64,000 nucleotides of DNA, taken from positions 62,001-126,000 of the forward strand of contig CAZSSH010000007.1 in the NCBI GenBank assembly GCA_964609825.1, in the 5' to 3' direction. Positions 50,457 through 59,762 of this stretch are shown piece after piece. Numbering within the stretch: position 1 is the first letter of the stretch; every line of letters starts with the position of its first letter. Below the pieces are notes generated by a model. The model was not told the origin of the DNA. It worked only from the letters and a program-made list of their open reading frames with translations, and made no database searches. Both the position numbers and the translations under genes were made by a program. This DNA comes from CAZSSH01 sp964609825 (GTDB lineage Bacteria > Verrucomicrobiota > Lentisphaeria > Victivallales > Victivallaceae).

Positions 50457-53003
50457 ATGCAGCAGGCAAAATACAGCGGACTTGATTGTCTGCAAATGCT
50501 CGTCGAGAATTTGCGGCGCAACATCAATTTTGACGCCGTGATGACCGGCGAACTTAAAGCACGCTATTTGGATGCGCCCGCGGATGTGCTTCTTGAAATC
50601 GCCGACAATTTGCAGCTCAAGCCCGAGTTGGTCACCGACCTGGCCGCCGATTTCAGCAATTACGCCGGGCCGGCGCTGCTGCCGTTGCAAAACGGCAATT
50701 GGATCTGCCTTTTGAAATTGAGCCAGCTCGCCGGGAGCAAGGTCGATTTGTTTGACCCCTTGATGAATACGGCGACCAACACCATCTCGGTCCCCAAAGA
50801 TCAGTTGCTCGGCAAGGCGGCCGGGCAGGCGATTTTGTTCCGCAATCTCAATGCCGTCGATCACAGCCGGCAGACGGCGCTTTTTTGCCTCGTCAATCTG
50901 GCGCGGCATCATCATATGAGTCTCGATGTCGGCCGGTTGATGCACCGCTATGCCATCGGCGAAACCGAGCCCGGGCTGCCGCTGCTTTTAGAGATCGCCA
51001 TTGACTGCAACTTTAAGTGTCGTCATACCGTTTTAAGTTGGCAAAAGTTGCAGCATATGGGCAATGCCTACCCGTTTATCGGCATTGACCGCAACCATAA
51101 ATATGTGATTTTTTGCGGCATCCGCCAAAACGAAGGGGTGCCGGAGCTGGTGGTGAGCGACCCCGGCTCGGGCAATGGTCAAGTCTTTCAATTTTTAAGC
51201 CAAGCTGAATACGAGGAGCGCTTTTCCGGTGAAGTAGTGCTGGTCAAAAAGGTGTTTACTTTGGGCGGCGAGCATCCCAAATTCGGCTTACTGTGGTTTT
51301 TGCCCGAATTCATCCGCCTGAGCGAAGTTTTTCGCCATTTGATCGTGACGGTGGTCATGATAACGCTCATTGCTTTGATCATGCCGATCTTTTTTCAGGT
51401 GGTGGTTGACCGGGTACTGGTCAATAAGGCCTATCAAACCTTAAACGTGCTCGGCATCGGGATGGTGATCGCGGTCCTGTTCAACGCCGGGCTCGAGTTT
51501 TTGCGCAACTATTATTTGCTGTTTGCCACCAACCGGATCGATATGGCGACCGCGAGCAAGACCTTTCGCCATCTGATGCGTCTGCCGGTCGGCTTTTTTG
51601 AGCGCAACCCGTCGGGAATGCTGGTAAAACACATGCAGCAGACGGAGAAAATCCGCGGTTTTTTGTCAGGCAATTTGTTTTTTACCTTTTTGGATGTGCT
51701 GTCGCTGGTGATTTTTTTGCCGTTTCTATTGTTTTACAGTGTCGAGCTTACTTTGGTTGTGATCGGGTTTTCGGCAATGATGGCATTGGTGATCGCGGTT
51801 TTGATCAAGCCGTTTCAGTCCCGGCTCAATGAGCTTTACCGTGCCGAGGGCAAGCGCCAGAGCATGCTCGTGGAGTCGATCCACGGCATCCGCACGGTCA
51901 AGACGCTTGCCTTGGAGCCCTTGCAGACCAAGCACTGGAACGACACCAGCGCCTACGCCATCCAGTCTTACTTTAAAGTCGGCAAAATCTCGATGAGCGC
52001 CAAGAGCATCAGCCAGATTTTGGAGATGCTGATGACCGTGACGGTGATTTGGCTGGGGACAATGCTGGTGCTGCACAACGCATTGTCGGTGGGCTCGTTG
52101 ATCGCCTTTCAGATGCTCTCGATGCGGGTCTCCGGGCCCTTGGTGCGGATGGTCGGTTTGGTGCATGAGTATCAGCAGATCGCGGTGTCGGTGAACATGC
52201 TCGGGCATGTGATGAATACCCCCGCCGAGGAGGACAAGGGCGGCGTCACCAATCCGTTGCGGGGGGCGGTGAGCTTTGAAAATGTGACATTTCAGTATAC
52301 TTTGGATACCCCGCAGGTCATCCGCAATTTCTCGCTTGACATCCCGGTCGGCTCCATGATCGGCATCGTCGGACGCTCGGGCTCGGGCAAAACGACATTG
52401 ACCAAATTGCTGCAAAATCTTTATCCCCTCAACTCGGGGTTGATCAAGATTGACGGCATTGATTTGCGCGAAATCAACAAGGCGCATTTAAGGAGCAGCA
52501 TCGGCGTCGTATTGCAGGAAAATTACTTTTTTACCGGCACTATCCGTGAAAACATCGCCTTGACCAAGCGCAACGCCACCTTGGATGAGGTCGTTTACGC
52601 GGCCAAACTTGCCGGCGCGGATGAGTTCGTCTCCCGGCTGCCGCAAGCGTATGACACCGTGCTGGAGGAAAACGGCGGCAATCTCTCGGGCGGCCAAAAG
52701 CAGCGACTTGCCATCGCCCGCGCCTTGTTGACCAACCCGGCAATCCTGATTTTTGACGAAGCCACCAGCGCCTTGGACCCCGAGAGCGAGAGCGTCGTGC
52801 AGGATAATTTAAACATGATCGCCAAGGGGCGCACGGTGTTGATCGTGTCGCACCGTCTGAGCATCGTGAGCGGCGCGTCCAAGATTTTGGTAATCGACAA
52901 AGGCGAAAAGGTTGACTTTGCCTCGCACCGCGAATTGTTGGCCAAAGACGGGATCTACCGCGATTTTTGGATGCAGCAAATGGAGAGGAATCTCAAAAAA
53001 TGA
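50457..53003 (+). CDS. Type I secretion ABC transporter with two degenerate C39-like domains
   Basis: The 848-residue protein is an HlyB/PrtD-like exporter. Two C39 peptidase-like domains lie in tandem. Domain 1 (about 1-125) has YSGLDCL with Ser7 in the catalytic Cys place and DLFDP with Asp100. Domain 2 (about 135-285) has QTALFCL with Thr140 for Cys, but keeps His214 and Asp235. Both should be inactive. A six-helix membrane domain follows (about 290-570), then the ATPase with Walker A GRSGSGKTT near 638, LSGGQKQRL near 742, Walker B ILIFDEATSALD near 763 and VSHR near 797. The stop overlaps the HlyD gene as ATGA. It probably exports an unprocessed protein substrate. Confidence 0.92.
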   Translation: MQQAKYSGLDCLQMLVENLRRNINFDAVMTGELKARYLDAPADVLLEIADNLQLKPELVTDLAADFSNYAGPALLPLQNGNWICLLKLSQLAGSKVDLFDPLMNTATNTISVPKDQLLGKAAGQAILFRNLNAVDHSRQTALFCLVNLARHHHMSLDVGRLMHRYAIGETEPGLPLLLEIAIDCNFKCRHTVLSWQKLQHMGNAYPFIGIDRNHKYVIFCGIRQNEGVPELVVSDPGSGNGQVFQFLSQAEYEERFSGEVVLVKKVFTLGGEHPKFGLLWFLPEFIRLSEVFRHLIVTVVMITLIALIMPIFFQVVVDRVLVNKAYQTLNVLGIGMVIAVLFNAGLEFLRNYYLLFATNRIDMATASKTFRHLMRLPVGFFERNPSGMLVKHMQQTEKIRGFLSGNLFFTFLDVLSLVIFLPFLLFYSVELTLVVIGFSAMMALVIAVLIKPFQSRLNELYRAEGKRQSMLVESIHGIRTVKTLALEPLQTKHWNDTSAYAIQSYFKVGKISMSAKSISQILEMLMTVTVIWLGTMLVLHNALSVGSLIAFQMLSMRVSGPLVRMVGLVHEYQQIAVSVNMLGHVMNTPAEEDKGGVTNPLRGAVSFENVTFQYTLDTPQVIRNFSLDIPVGSMIGIVGRSGSGKTTLTKLLQNLYPLNSGLIKIDGIDLREINKAHLRSSIGVVLQENYFFTGTIRENIALTKRNATLDEVVYAAKLAGADEFVSRLPQAYDTVLEENGGNLSGGQKQRLAIARALLTNPAILIFDEATSALDPESESVVQDNLNMIAKGRTVLIVSHRLSIVSGASKILVIDKGEKVDFASHRELLAKDGIYRDFWMQQMERNLKK

Positions 53004-54322
53004 GCGATCAAGCCCAAGACCCGGTACCTGAATTTGACGCCTTGCAGATTCGCCACTCGCGACTGCCCTTTTGGGCAAGGCACAGTGTCGGACTGGCCTT
53101 GCTTTTTGTCTTATTGGCCGCCGGCTGGGCCTGTACTTTTGAGGTCGATGAGGTGGTGCAGGCCACCGGCAAACTGGTGAGCGACCAGCAAAACATCGTG
53201 ATGAAGCCTTTGGACCGCACCGTCATCAAAGAGGTCAATGTCGCGGTCGGCCAGATTGTTAAACGCGACCAGGTGTTGATCACTTTTGACCCGACCGGCA
53301 ACCGGCTCGAGCTGGAGCGCTTAAAAAGCGAATTGGAGACGCTCAATGCCCAGGCCGGGCGTTTTGCCGCCGAAGAGGAGGGGAAACCCTATCAGCCTCT
53401 CGTGACCAATGCCGCCACTGAAATACAAAAGATTATTTTTGAGCAGCGCGCCGTGTATTACCGCGAAAAAATGAAATATTTTGAGCAGGGCATCGCCCAG
53501 CTGGACGCTTCGCGTAAAACCTTGGAGGACAGCTTGACCAATCAATTGGAGCGCCTCGACTCGATTGTCAAGATTGAGAGTTTGTACAAGGATTTGCTTG
53601 CGCGCCGGGCGACTTCGCCCAAAGAGATGCTCAATATCTCGATGAGCCGCATGCAGATGGAGGGCGAGGTCAATGCCGTCAAAAATAAACTCAATGAGCT
53701 CGCACAGCAGCGCGAAACCGTCGGTGCCAACCGTGACTCGTTTGCGGCCGAGTGGCGGCACGGGATTGCTGACAACCTCGTCAAGATCAACCGCGAATTG
53801 GTCGGTACCTCCAAGCAGTTTGACAAATATCAGCAGATGGCAAGTTACGTTTATTTGCGTTCGCCCTGCGATGCAGTGGTGCACGAAATCACCCCTTATT
53901 CCTCCGGTTCGGCGGTGCGCGAGGCGGAGGCCTTGATGACGCTGGTGCCCCTGGACGGCAAAATTGAGGCGGAAGTCGAGGTGGACCCCGAGGATATCTC
54001 CAAGCTCGCGGTCGGGTCGCAGGCGCGGATCAAGATCAACTCTTTCCCGTACCAAAAGCACGGGACGCTGGACGGCGTCATCCGGATTATTTCGGGCGAC
54101 ACCTTTCAAAAGCAGAGCGATCAACGTATGGCACCGGGCAAGAGTCACTATTACCGCGTCCGCTTGTCGGTGGGCGGAAAACTCAAAAACCTGCCGCCAC
54201 ATTTCCGGTTGATCCCGGGGATGGAGGTGCAAGCCGAGATCAAGACCGGCGAGCGTCGGATCATCACTTATTTGTGGTATCCGGTGATGAAGTCGCTGGA
54301 TGAAGCGATGCGGGAGCCGTAA
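53000..54322 (+). CDS. HlyD-family type I secretion adaptor
   Basis: The 440-residue protein has a short cytoplasmic start, one membrane helix (about 28-48, SVGLALLFVLLAAGWAC) and a periplasmic part. The lipoyl-like half GKLVSDQQNIVMKPLDRTVIKEV near 62 is followed by alpha-helical coiled coils (about 100-270) and the second lipoyl half and beta-barrel with YLRSPCDAVVHEI near 290 and VEVDPEDISKLAVGSQARIKI near 330. It should couple the ABC exporter to an outer membrane TolC-type channel that is not in this window. The last 59 bases overlap the convergent ComF gene. Confidence 0.92.
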   Translation: MSDQAQDPVPEFDALQIRHSRLPFWARHSVGLALLFVLLAAGWACTFEVDEVVQATGKLVSDQQNIVMKPLDRTVIKEVNVAVGQIVKRDQVLITFDPTGNRLELERLKSELETLNAQAGRFAAEEEGKPYQPLVTNAATEIQKIIFEQRAVYYREKMKYFEQGIAQLDASRKTLEDSLTNQLERLDSIVKIESLYKDLLARRATSPKEMLNISMSRMQMEGEVNAVKNKLNELAQQRETVGANRDSFAAEWRHGIADNLVKINRELVGTSKQFDKYQQMASYVYLRSPCDAVVHEITPYSSGSAVREAEALMTLVPLDGKIEAEVEVDPEDISKLAVGSQARIKINSFPYQKHGTLDGVIRIISGDTFQKQSDQRMAPGKSHYYRVRLSVGGKLKNLPPHFRLIPGMEVQAEIKTGERRIITYLWYPVMKSLDEAMREP

Positions 54323-55121
54323 GCGACCGGCGCCGCCGGGCGTGGCTCAACGGCCGCCCTAGGGTAAATACATAAATCATTTTGACCTCATGCTTGAGCA
54401 GCGCTTGGGCGGCGGCATTGAGCGTCGAGCCGGTAGTCAACACATCATCGACCAAGAGCACGGTCTTGCCCTTTAACGGCAACGAATCACTTACCCGAAA
54501 CGCATTTTTCTGATTTTTGAGCCGCTCTTTGCGCTTGAGCGAGGATTGGCTCGGGGTGCGGCGCGTCCGTTGGAGGACATCGGCGACCGGCAAGCCGAGG
54601 TGACGCCCGAGCTCGTCGGCAATCAGCTCCGACTGGTTGAAACTGCGCTGGTAACGCCGTAAAAAATGCAGCGGCACCGGTACGATCACCTCCGCCGGGA
54701 AATTCGCCTCTTTTAACAGCTCCGCGCCCAGATATCCCAACGGCCGCGCCAACTCCGGGCGATTGTTGAATTTAAAAGCATGGATCAATTTCTTGGCTTC
54801 GCCCCGGTACTCAAAGAGCGACACCGCCCCCGCCCACAAACGCGGCGGGGCCTCGGTGCACTGCGAGCACACGGCCATGATTCCGTCCAGCTCACCGCCG
54901 CAGCCGGGGCAGCGTTTGCCGCGGTACACCGGGAGCTTGGCGAGGCAATCGGCACAAAAAAAATTGTTTCCCCGCCCGTCGCCGGTATGGCAGAGGGGGC
55001 AGGGAAACACATTGAGCTCTTGAGCAGCTTGCATCAGACATTGCTTCAACGGTCGCCAAACCGGGGAAATCAGTGATTTCCCGGCCTGACGCCACTGGGC
55101 AAGCTGGCGCCGCAGCGTCAT
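54264..55121 (-). CDS. comF: ComF-family phosphoribosyltransferase-like protein
   Basis: The 285-residue protein has two zinc Cys pairs, CPLCHTGD and FFCADC then CPGCGGELDGIMAVCSQC (about 41-88), and a C-terminal type I PRT domain with VIVPVPLHFLRRYQRSFNQ near 144 and the PRPP-binding loop VLLVDDVLTTGSTLNAA near 219. ComF acts in DNA uptake in naturally competent bacteria, though many members are not proven to. It directly follows the pyruvate dehydrogenase E2 gene with its ATG almost adjoining the E2 stop, in the same direction, and its 3' end overlaps the convergent HlyD gene by 59 bases. The C-terminal tail after the PRT domain is arginine-rich and may reflect that overlap. Confidence 0.88.
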   Translation of the reverse strand: MTLRRQLAQWRQAGKSLISPVWRPLKQCLMQAAQELNVFPCPLCHTGDGRGNNFFCADCLAKLPVYRGKRCPGCGGELDGIMAVCSQCTEAPPRLWAGAVSLFEYRGEAKKLIHAFKFNNRPELARPLGYLGAELLKEANFPAEVIVPVPLHFLRRYQRSFNQSELIADELGRHLGLPVADVLQRTRRTPSQSSLKRKERLKNQKNAFRVSDSLPLKGKTVLLVDDVLTTGSTLNAAAQALLKHEVKMIYVFTLGRPLSHARRRRSLTAPASLHPATSSPDTTNK

Positions 55122-56483
55122 TTAGATCATGCCGTCCCAGAGGGCGGCATCCTCGAGCTTGGCTTTGACCGCGTTGGCGAACTCGGCCGCCATAGCGCCG
55201 TCCACGACCCGGTGGTCGGCTGACAAGGTGATCTTCATCATATTGCGGATGACGATCTCGTTGTTGCGTACCACGGCCGAGGGCACCGAGCTGGCGACCG
55301 CCAAAATGGCGCTTTCGCCGGGGTTGATGATGGCACCGAATTCTTCGACGTTGAGCATCCCCATGTTGGAGATGGTAAAGCTGCCGCCTTTCATCTCCTC
55401 GGGAGAGAGTTTGCCCGAGCGCGCTTTTTCCGCCAACTCGGCCGACTCCGACTGGATTTCATCGAGGCCATTTTGGTCGGCGTTGCGGATGACCGGCACG
55501 ACGAGGCCGTTTTCCACCGAAACTGCCATGCCGATATTGACTTTGGCTTTGCGCGAGACGCTGACGCCGTCGCAAAACGAGTTGACCAGCGGGAACTCTT
55601 TGAGGGCCAGCGCCACGGCTTTTAAGACAAAGACATTGACCGAGAGGTTGATGTTTTCGTTTTTCAATTGTCTGCGTTTGGCGATCACGTTGTCCATCTC
55701 CACGGCGACGGTCACGTAAAAGTGCGGGATCGTCTGCTTGGACTGGGTCAAACGCTGGGCGATGACTTTGCGCATGGTGTTAAAGGCTTGCGGTTTCTCC
55801 GCAATCGCCGCTTTGACATCATTGATGGTGATGCGGCCGCCGTCCCCGGTGCCCTCAAGGTTGATGATCTCAAGCTTGGCTTCCTGAGCGAGCGTAAACG
55901 CCACCGGAGTGATTTTGCGGTCACTGTAGCGGATGCTTGCCAAATAATTTTTGACGTCATCTTCGGTCACGCGCGTCCCTGCTGCCGTTACTTTATTGAG
56001 ATCGATCAAATAATCGAGCGCAAACTTTTTGGCACGGGGCGAAATTGCTTTCTTTTTGGCCGGAGCGGGAGCCGTCGGTGCTGCAAATACGGGGGCCGGG
56101 GTGGCCTGAGCCGCCACCGGAGCGGGGGCTGCCGCCGGAGCCTTGGGGGCCGCGGGCGCTGCTGTCGCGGGGGCCGGGGTGGCCTGAGCCGCCATCGGAG
56201 CGGGGGCTGCCGCCCCGGTGAGCATGTCGGCCGGGATGGCCTCGCCCTTGCTGCCGATGATCGCCGCGGTGGTCATCACCGGGACGCTGACGCCCGCGGG
56301 GGTGACGATCTTGAGGATGGTGCCCTCAAACTGCGACTCGACTTCGAGGACGGCCTTGTCGGTCTCGACTTCAAATAAGACATCGCCTTTTTTGACGGTA
56401 TCGTTTTCTTTGACCCGCCACGAGGCGATGGTCACGGTTTCCTCGGATTGGCCGAGCTTGGGAATCGGAATCTTGGTTGCCAT
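55122..56483 (-). CDS. Dihydrolipoamide acyltransferase E2 of the pyruvate dehydrogenase complex
   Basis: E2 transfers the acetyl group from E1 to CoA. The 453-residue protein has one N-terminal lipoyl domain with the lipoylation Lys in ETDKAVLEVES near residue 42, a long Ala/Pro-rich linker (about 85-145), a subunit-binding domain (about 147-180, starting SPRAKKFALD), and the catalytic domain from about 225. Catalytic residues are in SADHRVVDGAMAAEFANA near 418. The linker has two similar Ala/Pro stretches. It is 22 bases after the fused E1 gene; E3 is not in the window. Confidence 0.93.
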   Translation of the reverse strand: MATKIPIPKLGQSEETVTIASWRVKENDTVKKGDVLFEVETDKAVLEVESQFEGTILKIVTPAGVSVPVMTTAAIIGSKGEAIPADMLTGAAAPAPMAAQATPAPATAAPAAPKAPAAAPAPVAAQATPAPVFAAPTAPAPAKKKAISPRAKKFALDYLIDLNKVTAAGTRVTEDDVKNYLASIRYSDRKITPVAFTLAQEAKLEIINLEGTGDGGRITINDVKAAIAEKPQAFNTMRKVIAQRLTQSKQTIPHFYVTVAVEMDNVIAKRRQLKNENINLSVNVFVLKAVALALKEFPLVNSFCDGVSVSRKAKVNIGMAVSVENGLVVPVIRNADQNGLDEIQSESAELAEKARSGKLSPEEMKGGSFTISNMGMLNVEEFGAIINPGESAILAVASSVPSAVVRNNEIVIRNMMKITLSADHRVVDGAMAAEFANAVKAKLEDAALWDGMI

Positions 56484-56505
56484 AATGATTCACCGCGCTT
56501 TCTGT

Positions 56506-58806
56506 TTAGTAAAGTTTCTTGGCCGCCGCGACCATGTCCGCCACGCTGGGGAGGAACGCCGCTTCGAGGGTGTAAGCCTGGGGCGCGATGCCGTTTTTGG
56601 CGCCGACCTTGAGGACCGGCGCGTCCAAATCGTCGAAGCATGCTTCGGTGACTTTGGCGACGATTTCACCCGTAAAGCTCCCGATGTCGACGCACTGGCT
56701 GATCGCCACGCAGCGGCCGGTTTTGCGGACGGAGGCAAAGACGGTTTCCCAGTCAAACGGGACCAATGTGCGCGGGTCGATGACTTCGACGCTGATCCCT
56801 TCGGCCGCGAGCTGATCGGCGGCCTTGAGGGCGTCGGCGACCGCCGGACCCCAGACGACGAAAGTAACATCGGTGCCCTCGCGGACGACGTTGGCGACGC
56901 CGAAGGGAACGAGGTACTCTTCTTCGGGCACCACGCCTTTGACGTTATAGAGGAGCTGACCCTCGACAAAGACCACGGGGTTGTTGTCGCGGATCGCGGT
57001 TTTGATCATGCCTTTGGCATCGTAGGGGTTGGACGGATAAGCGACATAGGTCCCCGGGATGTGGGCAAACATCGACTCCAAGGACTGCGAGTGCTGGCCG
57101 CCGTAGCCTTTGCCGCCGCCGACGCTGCAACGGACCACCATCGGCACTTCGGTCGAGGCGCCGGTCATGTAGTGCCACTTGGCCGCCTGGTTGGAGATTT
57201 GGTCGGAGGCCATCAAGGCAAAGTCCATGTACATCAATTCGGCAATCGGGCGGTAGCCGGTCATCGCCATCCCGACGGCGGTCCCGCAGATACAGGCTTC
57301 CGAAATCGGGGTGTTAAAGACGCGGTTGCGGCCAAAAGCGTCGATCATGCCCTTGGAGAGCTTAAAAGCACCGCCGTATTCGGCCACGTCTTCGCCGAAC
57401 AAAACGACGCGTTTGTCGCGCAGCATTTCCTCGACGATGCCCTCTTTGATGGCGTCGCGGTAGTTAATCAAACCGTTGGCGTCGCGCTTGACTTTGGGCG
57501 CCGGGTCATCGACGGTGACTTTATTATAGGGAGCGGGGACGACGTCGCACTTGGTGTCGGTATACATATAAGTAATCACGTCCGACGGATCCGGGTCGGC
57601 GGCGTCGGCGGCACGGCGGGCGGCGCGGGCGTTGCGAGCGATGACTTTTTCCTCAATCGCTTTGACGTCTTTGGCGCTCAAAGCCTTGGCGGCGAGGATC
57701 GATTTTTTGAAGCTGTCCACCGGATCGACTTCTTTCCAGCGCGCTTCCTCTTCGCGGGTGCGGTACTCGTTGCGCGGGTCGGAGAGCGAGTGGCCGTAGT
57801 AACGGTAGGAGTCAAACTCGAGCAATACCGGGCCCTGACCCTTGGCAATGATGGCGCGGGCACGACTGATCGCGTCGCGGACGGCCAAAATGTCCATGCC
57901 GTTGACGACTTCGGCGTGCATGTTGTCGTTGTCAAAGCCGGCGGCGCGGCGGGCGAGGTGATCGACGCCGGTGACTTCGCCGTCGGCGCGTCCGGTCATG
58001 CCGAAGTGGTTGTTGATCAAGCAATAAATGATCGGCAAGCCGAATTTGGTCTGGGCCAGGTCGCCGGTGAACTGGTGTTGGCTCGCCCAGTTGAGCGACT
58101 CCAACACGACGCCGTTGGAGTAGGCGCCGTCGCCGGCAAACGCGCAGACGATGTTTTGTTTCATCGCATCATCAATGCGGCAGGTCATCGCCGCGCCGGT
58201 GGCGATCGGAATGCCGCCGCCCACAATCGCATTGGCGCCCAAGTGGCCGACGCGGAAGTCGGCGATGTGCATGCCGCCGCCGCGGCCTTTGCCGTAACCG
58301 GCTTCTTTGCCGAACAATTCGGCGATGGTGCGGTAAATGTGATCTTCCATCACCGCTTCACGCAACTCTTCGCCCTTTAAATTGGCGAACTCGGGGCAGC
58401 GGGCTTTGAGCTCTTCCTCAGTCATGCGTTTGATGGCGTGGAAGCCTTTGGCGATCGAGTCGCCGTGGCCGCGGTGGGTGGAGGTGATTAAATCGTGAAT
58501 CGAGAGCAATGAGCAGACCCCTGCGGCGGTGGCTTCCTGGCCGATGGAGAGGTGGGTGGGGCCGCGATACTCGTAATCGCTGATGATCTCATAGGCGCCG
58601 GTGCGGCACTTGAGGATCATTTCCTCAAATTCGCGGATGACGAGCATCGACTCGTACATTTCGGCAACTTCGGCCGCGGTGATGGTCTTGGCCTTTAGCT
58701 CGTCGGCCAGCGTCTTGTCAAAGCTGTAGGCCGGAATGGAGTTGAGTTTGATGGTTTTCTTTTTGAAATTGGGTCCCTTGTCGCTGAAATAATTGTTGGC
58801 CGGCAT
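56506..58806 (-). CDS. Pyruvate dehydrogenase E1, fused alpha and beta subunits
   Basis: This thiamine-diphosphate enzyme of 766 residues decarboxylates pyruvate and acetylates the E2 lipoyl group. The first half (about 1-375) is the alpha subunit, with the TPP motif GDGAYSNGVVLESLNWA ending INN near 240 and YYGHSLSDPRNEYRTREE near 305. A connecting part (about 375-430) is followed by the beta subunit (about 435-766), with INYRDAIKEGIVEEMLRDKR, GEDVAEYGGAFKLSKG and RVFNTPISEACICG. A single-chain alpha-beta order is unusual for pyruvate dehydrogenase, though such fusions exist. E2 follows 22 bases later, and a DeoR regulator precedes it by 11 bases, all in the same direction. Confidence 0.93.
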   Translation of the reverse strand: MPANNYFSDKGPNFKKKTIKLNSIPAYSFDKTLADELKAKTITAAEVAEMYESMLVIREFEEMILKCRTGAYEIISDYEYRGPTHLSIGQEATAAGVCSLLSIHDLITSTHRGHGDSIAKGFHAIKRMTEEELKARCPEFANLKGEELREAVMEDHIYRTIAELFGKEAGYGKGRGGGMHIADFRVGHLGANAIVGGGIPIATGAAMTCRIDDAMKQNIVCAFAGDGAYSNGVVLESLNWASQHQFTGDLAQTKFGLPIIYCLINNHFGMTGRADGEVTGVDHLARRAAGFDNDNMHAEVVNGMDILAVRDAISRARAIIAKGQGPVLLEFDSYRYYGHSLSDPRNEYRTREEEARWKEVDPVDSFKKSILAAKALSAKDVKAIEEKVIARNARAARRAADAADPDPSDVITYMYTDTKCDVVPAPYNKVTVDDPAPKVKRDANGLINYRDAIKEGIVEEMLRDKRVVLFGEDVAEYGGAFKLSKGMIDAFGRNRVFNTPISEACICGTAVGMAMTGYRPIAELMYMDFALMASDQISNQAAKWHYMTGASTEVPMVVRCSVGGGKGYGGQHSQSLESMFAHIPGTYVAYPSNPYDAKGMIKTAIRDNNPVVFVEGQLLYNVKGVVPEEEYLVPFGVANVVREGTDVTFVVWGPAVADALKAADQLAAEGISVEVIDPRTLVPFDWETVFASVRKTGRCVAISQCVDIGSFTGEIVAKVTEACFDDLDAPVLKVGAKNGIAPQAYTLEAAFLPSVADMVAAAKKLY

Positions 58807-58817
58807 TTTCTCTCTCC

Positions 58818-59597
58818 TTAATTGATGAGTTTAATTTTATGTTTGGTCAATAATCTGACAAATTCTGCTTTGAGATTGCGGTCGCTGACGACCGTGTGGA
58901 TTTCATTGAGCGTCCCGGCGGCGGTCAAGGATTTGACACCGAATTTGGAGGAGTCGGCGAGTAAAATCACCTCTTTGGCGCGGCTCATGACGCTCTTTTT
59001 GGTAAATGCTTCGTTGGGGTCGGTGGTCGAGAGCCCCTCGGCGCTGATGCCGATGGTGCCCAAAAAGGCCTTGTCGACATTGAGCGTCTCGGTGACCGGC
59101 AACGTGAGCGGGCCGACCAGGGTGCGGGCGATCGGGCGAAATTCGCCGCCCAACAGGATCAAGCGGCAGTTGCTCTCCATGAGCTCGGTCGCCGCCATCA
59201 ATGAGTTGGTGATAATGGTGAGATTGCCGCCGCGGTTGGCCAAAAGGCGGGCGAGCGACAAGACGGTGCTCCCGCCATCGAGGTAAATGACATCATTGTC
59301 GTGGATCAAGGTGAGCGCTTTGCGGGCGATCTCCTCTTTGGCGGCGGCGTTAAAGGTGGTCTTTTCGTGAAACAAGGGTTCGCCGGGTTTGCCGCAACGG
59401 ACGGCTCCGCCGTGGACGCGCCGCGCCAGATCGCGCTTCTCCAGCTCCAAAAGGTCGCGGCGGACGGTCGCCTCGGAGACCTGCAACGTTTGCGCCAATT
59501 CGCTTACCGTGCGGACGCCCTCGCCCAGCGCGGACAAAATCAGCTCCTCGCGCTCGACCAGCAAAAGTTTTCTCGGATTTTCGGACTTTTTTATCAT
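58818..59597 (-). CDS. DeoR-family transcriptional regulator
   Basis: The 259-residue protein has the DeoR winged helix near the N-terminus (REELILSALGEGVRTVSELAQ, then VSEATVRRDLLELEKRDLARRVHGGAV) and the C-terminal sugar-phosphate isomerase-like sensor domain with DVIYLDGGSTVLSLARLL near 102 and DKAFLGTIGISAEGLSTTDP near 173. Such proteins usually sense a phosphorylated sugar and repress. It is the first gene of the unit with pyruvate dehydrogenase E1, E2 and ComF, so it likely controls these. A TTGCAA (59629-59634) and AATTTA (59607-59612) arrangement with a 16-base spacer could be its promoter and leaves almost no leader. Confidence 0.9.
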   Translation of the reverse strand: MIKKSENPRKLLLVEREELILSALGEGVRTVSELAQTLQVSEATVRRDLLELEKRDLARRVHGGAVRCGKPGEPLFHEKTTFNAAAKEEIARKALTLIHDNDVIYLDGGSTVLSLARLLANRGGNLTIITNSLMAATELMESNCRLILLGGEFRPIARTLVGPLTLPVTETLNVDKAFLGTIGISAEGLSTTDPNEAFTKKSVMSRAKEVILLADSSKFGVKSLTAAGTLNEIHTVVSDRNLKAEFVRLLTKHKIKLIN

Positions 59598-59762
59598 AAT
59601 GCAACTAATTTAGCACTTTTTTTCGTTTTTGCAAGTTTTTGAAACATTTTGAAAGAATATTTTTTTATTTTTAATTTTTATCCATATCCGGTATTTTTAA
59701 TTTGCAAAAACCGCCCTGTTATGTTAAATTATTTTTGCGACAAATTTTATTGAGGTACTTAT

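Noticed and set aside
56218..58380. 720-codon plus-strand frame opposite the pyruvate dehydrogenase genes
   Set aside because: Complementary shadow of GC-rich coding sequence; crosses two well-supported genes and has no domain motifs.
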